Assembly: GCF_014773245.1 (NCBI RefSeq)
Contig: NZ_JACWMX010000002.1
Location: 310,001-374,000, forward strand
Origin: Mucilaginibacter glaciei
GTDB lineage: Bacteria > Bacteroidota > Bacteroidia > Sphingobacteriales > Sphingobacteriaceae
Direction of reading: 5' to 3'
Length of the DNA stretch: 64,000 nucleotides
The notes under the pieces were generated by a model. It was not told the origin of the DNA, ran no database searches, and worked only from the letters and a program-made list of their open reading frames with translations. Every line of letters begins with the position of its first letter. Within the stretch, counting starts at the first letter, position 1. This document shows, piece by piece, positions 36,323 to 43,450 of the stretch. Position numbers and translations under genes: made by a program.

Positions 36323-37132
36323 ATGGCTACTATAAAAAGCATCCGATCAACAATCCCCTCCCGTTATCAAAAAATAAAGGACAATGTCTCCGAATTTTTT
36401 ATCATGCTGGACAGGGTTTACTCTTTTGTACTCCGCTTTTTCAAGGAAGTTTTTTTACCGCCTTACGAGTTTAAAGAAGTGGTAAAACAGTGCTATGAAG
36501 TGGGCGTACGCTCGTTCACCCTTATATCATTAACTGGCTTTATTGTGGGGGTTATATTCACCAAGCAAAGTCGCCCGTCGTTAACCAATTTCGGGGCCGA
36601 ATCCTGGCTCCCGTCGCTGGTATCAATTGCTATCATGAAAGCACTTGCACCATTGGTTACCGCCCTTATTGCCGCAGGTAAGGTGGGATCAAGCATCGGG
36701 GCCGAATTAGGGTCGATGCGGGTTACCGAGCAGATAGACGCCATGGAAGTATCGGGCACCAAACCATTTAAATTTTTAGTTTGTACGCGGGTTATCGCTA
36801 CTACCATCGCTATACCTTTATTGGCAACCTACACCGCGCTCATCGCCTTGTTAGGGGGTTATTTAAACGTAAGCCAAAATGAAGGAACCAGCTTTACCAC
36901 CTTTATGGAGCAGGCTTTTGAACCCTTAACCTTTGTAGATTTTTGGGCATCTTTATCAAAAGCGGTTGTATTTGGCTTTACTATAGGTATCGTGGGCTGC
37001 TACCAGGGTTATAACTCAACCAAAGGTACCGAAGGCGTTGGTAAGGCAGCCAACGGCGCAGTGGTTACGGCCATGTTTTTGGTGTTTATTGAAGAGGTTT
37101 TAATTGTACAAATAGCCGGTTGGTTCCGATAA
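36323..37132 (+). CDS. mlaE: MlaE-family ABC transporter permease
   Basis: The 269-residue protein matches the MlaE permease family of phospholipid transporters in the inner membrane: an N-terminal amphipathic part, then about five helices with GFIVGVIFTKQSRPSL, a central AAGKVGSSIGAELGSMRVTEQIDAMEV motif (the usual MlaE signature) and VFGFTIGIVGCYQGYNSTKG. It acts with an ATPase and an MCE protein to move phospholipids between inner and outer membranes. It is the first gene of a compact operon (6 nt to the ATPase). The start is the ATG at 36323; the frame opens earlier at a TTG inside the promoter box. Confidence 0.93.
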   Translation: MATIKSIRSTIPSRYQKIKDNVSEFFIMLDRVYSFVLRFFKEVFLPPYEFKEVVKQCYEVGVRSFTLISLTGFIVGVIFTKQSRPSLTNFGAESWLPSLVSIAIMKALAPLVTALIAAGKVGSSIGAELGSMRVTEQIDAMEVSGTKPFKFLVCTRVIATTIAIPLLATYTALIALLGGYLNVSQNEGTSFTTFMEQAFEPLTFVDFWASLSKAVVFGFTIGIVGCYQGYNSTKGTEGVGKAANGAVVTAMFLVFIEEVLIVQIAGWFR

Positions 37133-37138
37133 TATATT

Positions 37139-37912
37139 ATGGATAAGCAAAAGGCGCAAATAGACATTAACAATACGGTGGTCAAGATTCGCGGTTTGGA
37201 GAAATCCTTCGGCGATTATGACGTACTGCGGGGGATTGACCTTGATCTTTACCAGGGAGAGAACCTGGTAGTGCTTGGCCGCTCGGGCACGGGTAAATCC
37301 GTGCTGATCAAACTGATATCGGGCCTGTTAATGCCAGATCAGGGCAGCATTGAAGTTTTAGGCAACGATGTCACTGCCATTTCCGAAAAAGAATTACAGG
37401 AACTTCGTATCCGCATAGGTTTTTCATTCCAGAACAGTGCCTTGTATGACAGTATGACGGTACGTAAAAACCTGGAATTTCCTCTCGTGCGTAACCGCAA
37501 AGGGATTACACGGGCCGAGATAGATAAGAATGTGGAGAGTGTGTTAGATGCCGTTGGCCTTTCGCAAACTATTAACCAAATGCCTTCCGAACTATCGGGT
37601 GGGCAGCGTAAACGGATAGGTATTGCCCGTACGCTGATACTGAACCCGGAGATAATGATGTATGATGAGCCTACCGCAGGCCTTGACCCGATAACCTGTA
37701 TTGAGATCAATGACCTGATCAATGAGGTGCAGGCTAATTACAAAACATCATCCATCATCATCACCCACGATTTAACCTGCGCCAAACAAACAGGCGATCG
37801 GATAGCTATGTTGCTTGACGGGCAATTTCAACGGGTGGGCACCTTTAACGAGGTTTTTGATACCGATGACAAGCGGGTGAAACCTTTTTACGATTACAAC
37901 TTTACAGAATAA
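37139..37912 (+). CDS. mlaF: MlaF-family ABC transporter ATP-binding protein
   Basis: The 257-residue ATPase has Walker A GRSGTGKS (47-54), the Q-loop at FSFQNSALYDSMTV, the ABC signature LSGGQ (152-156), Walker B MMYDEPTAGLDP (about 173-184) and the H-loop at ITHDL. It energises the MlaE-type permease. The gene order permease-ATPase-MCE protein is that of lipid transport (Mla/Ttg2) systems. It starts 6 nt after the permease stop and ends 17 nt before the MCE gene. Confidence 0.95.
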   Translation: MDKQKAQIDINNTVVKIRGLEKSFGDYDVLRGIDLDLYQGENLVVLGRSGTGKSVLIKLISGLLMPDQGSIEVLGNDVTAISEKELQELRIRIGFSFQNSALYDSMTVRKNLEFPLVRNRKGITRAEIDKNVESVLDAVGLSQTINQMPSELSGGQRKRIGIARTLILNPEIMMYDEPTAGLDPITCIEINDLINEVQANYKTSSIIITHDLTCAKQTGDRIAMLLDGQFQRVGTFNEVFDTDDKRVKPFYDYNFTE

Positions 37913-37929
37913 TATTAGTACCCTATATA

Positions 37930-38919
37930 ATGGATGCATCAGACAATAAAAAATCAATAACAGTAGGCATATTTGTGCTGCTTGGCGTAGTAGTGTTCGT
38001 GATAGGCGTACTTACACTGGGCGGGCAAAACAAAAGCTTTGTTAAAAGTATACACATCAGTTCCGTTTTCAGCGATGTGGCGGGCCTGAAAAAAGGGAAC
38101 AACGTTTGGTTCTCTGGCGTAAAGGTGGGCGTTATTAAAAGCATCCACTTTACCGGCAACTCTCAGGTGGATGTGGTAATGAGCATAGAAGCGGCCTCGC
38201 AGCAATATATTCACAGCAACGCTGGCGTACGCATTAGCAGCGACGGTTTAATTGGTAATAAGATCATCGTGATTGATGGTGGCAGCCCCAGCGCTCCCAT
38301 TGTACAGGATGGTGACGTTTTGCGTGCCGAAAAAGTAATGTCGACAGATGATGTACTGAAAACTTTGCAACAAAACAATCAAAACCTGCTGGCCATCACC
38401 ACAGATTTTAAGACGCTGAGTAAACAAATACTGGCAGGTAAGGGTACTGTAGGTGCTTTACTGGCCGATAGTAATATGGCTATGCAATTAAAGTCGGCCA
38501 TGCGTAACCTGCAGGCAACTACGCAAACGGCATCGCTTATGGCAGCGCAGTTAAATCAGTTTACCGGTAAAATGAATACCAAAGGTGGCCTTGCCGATAA
38601 GCTATTGACAGATACCGTGGCCTATGCCCGTATCCAGGAATCAGTTACTAAATTGAAAGAGGCGGCAAACAACGCTACGATACTTACTGACAACCTGAAC
38701 AAGGCAAGCAACAAATTGAACAGTACAGACAATGTGCTGGGTGTTTTATTAAACGATCCTAAAAGTGCCGTTAAGGTGCAAAACACCATTAACACTTTAC
38801 AGCAAAGTTCTGTTAAGCTCAATGATGACCTGGAAGCCGTACAACATAACTTTTTACTAAAAGGCTTTTTTAAGAAAAGGGAAAAAGCCAGGCAGGATAG
38901 TTTAAAAGGCAAGATGTAA
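37930..38919 (+). CDS. mlaD: MCE (MlaD) family periplasmic lipid-binding protein
   Basis: The 329-residue protein has one N-terminal transmembrane helix (about residues 12-31) and an MCE domain (about 37-117: ISSVFSDVAGLKKGNNVWFSGVKVGVIKSI and GLIGNKIIVIDGG). A long helical tail with NMAMQLKSAMRNLQATTQTASLMAAQL follows. It ends in a basic Arg/Lys-rich segment. MCE proteins form hexameric rings that carry lipid. The long alpha-helical extension is typical of Bacteroidota homologues and may span part of the periplasm. It is the last gene of the operon, followed by a terminator at 38944. Confidence 0.92.
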   Translation: MDASDNKKSITVGIFVLLGVVVFVIGVLTLGGQNKSFVKSIHISSVFSDVAGLKKGNNVWFSGVKVGVIKSIHFTGNSQVDVVMSIEAASQQYIHSNAGVRISSDGLIGNKIIVIDGGSPSAPIVQDGDVLRAEKVMSTDDVLKTLQQNNQNLLAITTDFKTLSKQILAGKGTVGALLADSNMAMQLKSAMRNLQATTQTASLMAAQLNQFTGKMNTKGGLADKLLTDTVAYARIQESVTKLKEAANNATILTDNLNKASNKLNSTDNVLGVLLNDPKSAVKVQNTINTLQQSSVKLNDDLEAVQHNFLLKGFFKKREKARQDSLKGKM

Positions 38920-38943
38920 AATAATTTCGTTTTGAACGATATG

Positions 38944-38976
38944 AAAAGCGACGGGTTAAGGCTCATCGCTTTTTTT
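38944..38976 (+). terminator. Rho-independent terminator of the Mla-type operon
   Basis: AAAAGCGA (38944-38951) pairs with TCGCTTTT (38966-38973), and the T run continues to 38976. It lies 25 nt after the MlaD stop. Confidence 0.75.
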
Positions 38977-38993
38977 GTTGTGAAAGACAAATT

Positions 38994-39068
38994 GCGTTCC
39001 GCTAAAAACGGAACGCAGCGGAACAAAATCCTAAAAAACGGAACACTTACCGGAACACCAGGCGGAAC
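38994..39068. repeat. Hairpin followed by five GGAAC-type repeats
   Basis: GCGTTCCG (38994-39001) and CGGAACGC (39009-39016) form a perfect 8-bp hairpin with a CTAAAAA loop. After it, GGAAC recurs at 39020, 39040, 39052 and 39064, each preceded by C or G, so the pattern CGGAAC appears five times in about 60 nt including the hairpin arm. The identical 8-bp stem forms most of the terminator stem of the sRNA at 14536-14563. No gene overlaps it. Confidence 0.45.
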
Positions 39069-39208
39069 ACCCTAAACACTTATAGTAAGTGATCAGCTAT
39101 TACAAGCTTTCAATAAATATTGAAGGGTGAATAATTATTACGCTCATCCAATTAATCAAAACCATCATCCTGACTGCCTGTTATATTCACATTATAACAG
39201 ATACTATT

Positions 39209-39685
39209 ATGAAAAACAGCAGTATATTTTTACAGACGATAGGTTTAGGCGCGGTGGCGGGCATGAGGGCGACTATGGCACCTGCCGTGGCCAGTCATTA
39301 CTTAAGCAATCACCCTGACCCTGCCTTGTCGCGTTCATCACTGCGTTTTATCCAGCTACCAGTTACCGCCATAGTAACCAAATTACTATCGGTTGCAGAA
39401 ATAGCCGGCGACAAGATCCCTAACGGGCCCGACCGGATCATACTACCGCAACTATTAGCTCGGGTAGCATCCGGCGCTTTTGTTGGTGCTACCATTTTCA
39501 AGGCTAACCGCAAAAGCGTATTTGAGGGGATGATATTAGGCGGGGTTTCTGCTTTAGCCGCCACTTACGCTTCTTTTTATGCCCGCAAGTATGCTGATAA
39601 GCTACCATTTTTAAAAGAGCCCTTTAGCGGGGCGGTAGAAGACGCCGTTGCGTTGGGTACGGGCATCTCCATTTTGAAAGCTTAA
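39209..39685 (+). CDS. DUF4126 family membrane protein
   Basis: The 158-residue protein has several predicted helices with glycine-rich faces: FLQTIGLGAVAGMRATMAPAVASHYLS at the start, then a PRxLLARVASGAFVGATIF-like helix and a C-terminal EDAVALGTGISIL segment. The opening GLGAVAGMRATMAP is the DUF4126 hallmark. The family is of unknown function. It shares its stop bases TTAA with the convergent gene that follows. Confidence 0.82.
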   Translation: MKNSSIFLQTIGLGAVAGMRATMAPAVASHYLSNHPDPALSRSSLRFIQLPVTAIVTKLLSVAEIAGDKIPNGPDRIILPQLLARVASGAFVGATIFKANRKSVFEGMILGGVSALAATYASFYARKYADKLPFLKEPFSGAVEDAVALGTGISILKA

Positions 39686-40398
39686 TTGATGATCAGCCGC
39701 TCCGGCTGCCGTTTATCCGGCGGGAGGCTCTGGTATAGTTTATAACAATCGTTAAGGTAAGTCACCAATTGGAAGCTTTTGGCCGAAAATACTTTAACGT
39801 TGGGCGTATACATTTCAATAAAATCAGCCAACTCTTCATCTTTTAAAGGTATGTATTTACCTATTATTTGCGGAGTAAAAACGGCCGTTATGCGGTCCAT
39901 CATTTCATAGGTATGTTCCTGCTGCTCTAACCGGGCCTTTTTGTGCTCGTCTTTTTTCCAGTACCACATTCTGATAATGATGCCGCCTATCGGCCAACCT
40001 GTTTTCTTGTCGCGTTGTACAATAACAGACTGCCCATGATATAATGGGTCATAATAGGTATTCATTTTAGGCGCGGTGGTGGCTATAATATTTACCTGCG
40101 CCAGTTCGTTCATCTTAGGCTCTAAAAAAACTTCCTTCTCAGCCATATTGATTACCAACGAGGTGTCATTTTTGTAGGCAAAGCCTTTAAATGAAAGTAT
40201 GTCACCGGCTTTTGCGGGAATATTAAAGCGACCGTTATTATCGGTAACAATAAACTGCTTAGTGTTTAGGTTGGTTACCCATACATCGGCCAACCCTATT
40301 CTTGTTTTATTTTCAAAGACACGGCCTTTTAATTTGCTCTGACCAAAAACACTATCGACACATAAAAAAATCCCTAAAAATATTATCCACCTAAGCAT
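39682..40398 (-). CDS. Carboxypeptidase-regulatory-like domain protein
   Basis: The 238-residue product has a signal peptide (MLRWIIFLGIFLCVDSVFGQ) and then a carboxypeptidase-regulatory-like beta-sandwich of about 80 residues (LKGRVFENKTRIGLADVWVTNLNTKQF, NNGRFNIPAKAGDILSFKGFAYK split). The rest, about 130 residues, is mixed helix/strand with no known motif. Such proteins resemble the N-terminal module of TonB receptors standing alone; a periplasmic or outer-membrane role is likely. The gene is single on the minus strand. Confidence 0.75.
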   Translation of the reverse strand: MLRWIIFLGIFLCVDSVFGQSKLKGRVFENKTRIGLADVWVTNLNTKQFIVTDNNGRFNIPAKAGDILSFKGFAYKNDTSLVINMAEKEVFLEPKMNELAQVNIIATTAPKMNTYYDPLYHGQSVIVQRDKKTGWPIGGIIIRMWYWKKDEHKKARLEQQEHTYEMMDRITAVFTPQIIGKYIPLKDEELADFIEMYTPNVKVFSAKSFQLVTYLNDCYKLYQSLPPDKRQPERLIIN

Positions 40399-40553
40399 GG
40401 TTTAAATTTAAAAAAAGATACCTTTAAGCGTCAAACCAGCCCCGGTATTTAACCAAAATTAACATTTCATTTCAGGGTTAAATATCACCCGAGAACTTTA
40501 ACTAAGCGACAAGGAAAATTAATTAACTTAGGTGATTTATTATTTCACAACCA

Positions 40554-40587
40554 TTTGTGTTAAAATAAATTTTTATAAGTACTTTTG
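40554..40587 (+). promoter_or_regulatory. Bacteroidota-type promoter for the sigma-like gene
   Basis: TTTG at 40554-40557 and TACTTTTG at 40580-40587 are separated by 22 nt, a full match of both elements to the phylum consensus. Transcription should begin near 40594, about 22 nt before the start codon at 40616. Confidence 0.6.
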
Positions 40588-40615
40588 AATAACTGATTTA
40601 ACAAAAAACTGACCC

Positions 40616-41083
40616 TTGAAACCACAGTTAGTAAATGCTGACACTTCATTGCAGGCAAACCTTTCAACCAAACAAGATCTTTTTAACAGGTTTGGTGGCA
40701 TGTTGCTTGGCTATATCTCTGAAGTGGTAAAAAGCAGCGCGGAAGCAGAACAATATCTGATTGACATTTTTAGCCAACTACAAGCTGCAGATATACGTGA
40801 TATTACCGCACCCGGCAAAAACACCTTTATTTATTTACAGTCAATGGCGCGTAAAAAACTGGCCAGCTTTGTAGCGACTGTTGATGAATGCGCAGATGTT
40901 ACACCAATTGTAAACGACAATAAATTTGTAAATTTGATGGCACCGGAGCAGCAAGTGGTTTTTTGCGGGATGCACTATCACGGGAAAACCATTACCAAAA
41001 TGGCTGCCGAGTTAAATAAACCCGAAGCTACGATCAAGCAATTGTTAAGAGAAGCATTCACCGTAATCAGGAGTAATAAATAA
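40616..41083 (+). CDS. Divergent ECF sigma-factor-like protein
   Basis: The 155-residue product has the general plan of a small sigma-70-like factor. An N-terminal helical region (LFNRFGGMLLGYISEVVKSSAEAEQYLIDIFSQL) sits where region 2 would be. The C-terminal half (LMAPEQQVVFCGMHYHGKTITKMAAELNKPEATIKQLLREAFTVIRS) is a good match to a region-4 helix-turn-helix. The region-2 part has lost the acidic and aromatic residues usually used in -10 recognition, so it may bind DNA only through region 4 or act as a degraded or specialised factor. The start is a TTG at 40616. The stop TAA overlaps the ATG of the next gene (TAATG), the classic sigma/anti-sigma coupling. Confidence 0.65.
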   Translation: MKPQLVNADTSLQANLSTKQDLFNRFGGMLLGYISEVVKSSAEAEQYLIDIFSQLQAADIRDITAPGKNTFIYLQSMARKKLASFVATVDECADVTPIVNDNKFVNLMAPEQQVVFCGMHYHGKTITKMAAELNKPEATIKQLLREAFTVIRSNK

Positions 41084-41583
41084 TGATACAGCAACAATAC
41101 ATAGATAGCGGCGCTTTAGAAGCCTATGTAATGGGTTCCGCGTCCGACCAGGAGGTTAAGGAATTGCTATACATGAAGGCAACTTACCCCGAGGTTAACT
41201 TCGCACTGCAGCAACTGGAAGTAGATATGGAGCATATTGCGCAGCAAATGGCCGTTATACCTCCCGTGCGTACCTGGGGCAAGATCTCTGAAACTATCGA
41301 CGAGCTGATCGTTCGCCCGGTTGATAACCCGGAGCAGTACCAGACAGATAAAGATGACCATAACTTTACTACCGGCAATCAAAACAACGGCCCCCACTAT
41401 ATAGAAGTAGAATCTGAATCGAATACGATGAAGATAAACAAAGTGTGGAAATGGGTTTTTGCCGCAGTGTTTGTGTTAGGCAAGATATTTTTAGGATTTG
41501 CTATTTATTTTTATCTGGAAAACAGACAAGCCCAACTACAGATAAACGATCTGAAAACCGAGCTTAGGCAATTAAAAAAATAA
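41083..41583 (+). CDS. Anti-sigma-factor-like membrane protein
   Basis: The 166-residue product starts with IDSGALEAYVMGSASDQEVKELL, close to the N-terminal zinc-less anti-sigma domain of Bacteroidota RskA-type proteins, and a linker rich in Asp and Asn. One transmembrane helix (residues about 123-144: WKWVFAAVFVLGKIFLGFAIYF) follows, then a coiled coil of about 20 residues (RQAQLQINDLKTELRQLKK). The large periplasmic RskA domain of typical homologues is absent, so the signal input must differ. It is translationally coupled to the sigma-like gene by TAATG and is the likely partner of that protein. Confidence 0.68.
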   Translation: MIQQQYIDSGALEAYVMGSASDQEVKELLYMKATYPEVNFALQQLEVDMEHIAQQMAVIPPVRTWGKISETIDELIVRPVDNPEQYQTDKDDHNFTTGNQNNGPHYIEVESESNTMKINKVWKWVFAAVFVLGKIFLGFAIYFYLENRQAQLQINDLKTELRQLKK

Positions 41584-41673
41584 GCCGCTCTACCCCATTA
41601 AAAATTTTCGAATAATTAAATCAGCGTAAACTATTTGTTTGCCCAAAAGTTGTATAATCATAGACTGATTATT

Positions 41674-41841
41674 ATGACAGCCTCCCCAAAAAAATCTTCA
41701 AAACAAAGCACGCCCGATGCAAAATCTTACACCGGGCGCGATAATTATCTGAATACCGAAATGCCCTTGAGCGAAAAGGACGAGGTAAAAAAGGCGGAAG
41801 AACGGATAGCTAAATCAACCAAGCCGCCTCGAAAGTTTTAA
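41674..41841 (+). CDS. Small hydrophilic protein
   Basis: The 55-residue product (from M-T-A-S-P-K-K-S-S) is rich in Lys, Ser and Glu, with no hydrophobic core, and is probably disordered. I prefer the ATG at 41674 over an upstream TTG at 41635. Codon use is in line with neighbours. Its stop shares the bases TTAA with the convergent GH51 gene, which supports annotation of both ends. Function is unknown. Confidence 0.55.
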   Translation: MTASPKKSSKQSTPDAKSYTGRDNYLNTEMPLSEKDEVKKAEERIAKSTKPPRKF

Positions 41842-43373
41842 TTTAACTCCAGCGTAACTACCGATTTTGCCGGGATGGTGGCTACCAATTTATCGCCTTC
41901 TTTTTTAGCATTCGTAAAAGCACGTAACTGCAATTTGTTAGGTTGCTGAAAAGTGTTTACGTCGGTAATATTAGCGGACGTTAACACCTGGCCTTTTACC
42001 GCGATCCATTTGATATCCTTTAATACGGTACTGATGGTTACAGCCTTGGTTAGGTTAAGGTTAACTAAAGAGATGTGCACCTTACCTGCGGCATCCTGCG
42101 ATGCAGAAACATTTACAGCAGGTATGCTTTTGCCACCCACCTCGTAATCAGGCGATTTCAACTTAATATCCAGGTATTTGGCATCCTGATGCACTTTGTA
42201 CATATCAAAAATATGATAAGTAGGTGTCAACAGCATTTTTTCTTTATCGGTTAAGATCAATGCCTGCAATACATTTACGGTTTGGGCAAGGGCAGCCATC
42301 TTTACCCGGTCGCTGTGGTTATTAAATATATTGAGGGTGGTTGCGGCTATCAGCGCGTCGCGCAGGCTATTTTGCTGGAACAAGAAGCCGGGGTTGGTAC
42401 CCGGTTCCGGATCTGTCCATACCCCCCATTCATCAACCACCAGGGCCACTTTTTTCTTCGGATCGTATTTATCCATAATTGCCGAATGCTTACTCACCAG
42501 CTCTTCCATCTTCAGGCAGTTTACCATGGTGTTAAAATATTCCTGCTCGGTAAAGGCAGTTGCCGATCCCTTTTTACCCCAGTTGCCCGTAGGTAAAGTG
42601 TAATAATGCATAGATAGCCCCCACATCATTGAGGTTGGGATATTCTTCATACAAACCTCTGTCCAGTTATAATCATCAGCATTAGGGCCGCTGGCTATTT
42701 TCTTTAAAGGTGTGCCGGGATAATCCTTAGCGAACGAGGCATATCGTTTGAATTGGTCTGCATAAAACTCCGGGGTCATATTACCACCGCAGCCCCAGCT
42801 CTCGTTACCAACACCCCAGTAAGTAACCTTGTAGGGTTCGGGATGGCCATTTTGTTTACGCATTTGCACAACGGTACTGCTACTGTTAGAGTTAAGGTAC
42901 TCCACCCATTTAGACATTTCCTCTACCGTTCCGCTGCCCACATTGCCTGCTATATACGGCTCGCAACCTAACAGCTTACTCAGCTCTAAAAACTCATGCG
43001 TACCAAAACTGTTGTCTTCGGTCACGCCGCCCCAGTTGGTGTTAACCATTCGCGGCCTTTGCGCCCTCGGGCCTATACCATCGCGCCAGTGGTACTCATC
43101 GGCAAAACAGCCGCCCGGCCAGCGCAGATTAGGGATCTTTATCTGCCTCAATGCCGCTACAATATCCAACCTTATACGGTCTTGCTTGGCTACCGGCAAA
43201 TTCTTATCTACCCAAAAGCCATCATAAATGCCACGGCCAAGGTGTTCTGCAAATTGCCCGTATATGTGTTTGCTAATCGTTCTGTCTGTTGCAGTAAGTG
43301 TTAAACTGGCGTCACTTTGCGCTAAAGCGCATAAACTACAACCCAACAGCAATAAGGTTAGATATCTTCTCAT
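41838..43373 (-). CDS. Secreted GH51 alpha-L-arabinofuranosidase
   Basis: The 511-residue protein matches GH51: signal peptide (MRRYLTLLLLGCSLCALAQ), then KHIYGQFAEHLGRGIYDG, the NLRWPGGCFADEYHWRDGIGP motif, the acid/base segment GVGNESWG with its Glu, and the nucleophile segment VVDEWGVW with its Glu. It removes terminal alpha-L-arabinofuranosyl groups from arabinan or arabinoxylan. A C-terminal beta-sandwich closes the chain. It is exported and fits the arabinose-targeting set with the GH127 enzyme at 23897. The gene is single and convergent with the small gene at 41674. Confidence 0.94.
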   Translation of the reverse strand: MRRYLTLLLLGCSLCALAQSDASLTLTATDRTISKHIYGQFAEHLGRGIYDGFWVDKNLPVAKQDRIRLDIVAALRQIKIPNLRWPGGCFADEYHWRDGIGPRAQRPRMVNTNWGGVTEDNSFGTHEFLELSKLLGCEPYIAGNVGSGTVEEMSKWVEYLNSNSSSTVVQMRKQNGHPEPYKVTYWGVGNESWGCGGNMTPEFYADQFKRYASFAKDYPGTPLKKIASGPNADDYNWTEVCMKNIPTSMMWGLSMHYYTLPTGNWGKKGSATAFTEQEYFNTMVNCLKMEELVSKHSAIMDKYDPKKKVALVVDEWGVWTDPEPGTNPGFLFQQNSLRDALIAATTLNIFNNHSDRVKMAALAQTVNVLQALILTDKEKMLLTPTYHIFDMYKVHQDAKYLDIKLKSPDYEVGGKSIPAVNVSASQDAAGKVHISLVNLNLTKAVTISTVLKDIKWIAVKGQVLTSANITDVNTFQQPNKLQLRAFTNAKKEGDKLVATIPAKSVVTLELN

Positions 43374-43450
43374 AATAATAAATGTAAAATATACAATTAT
43401 AAATGTAGTTAGTTTATTTATAACTGCAAATCCATTTAAAATTAAATGTT

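Noticed and set aside
38994..39068. GGAAC repeats as a CRISPR array
   Set aside because: The repeat unit is only 5-7 nt with irregular spacing of about 10-20 nt, and no cas gene is near.
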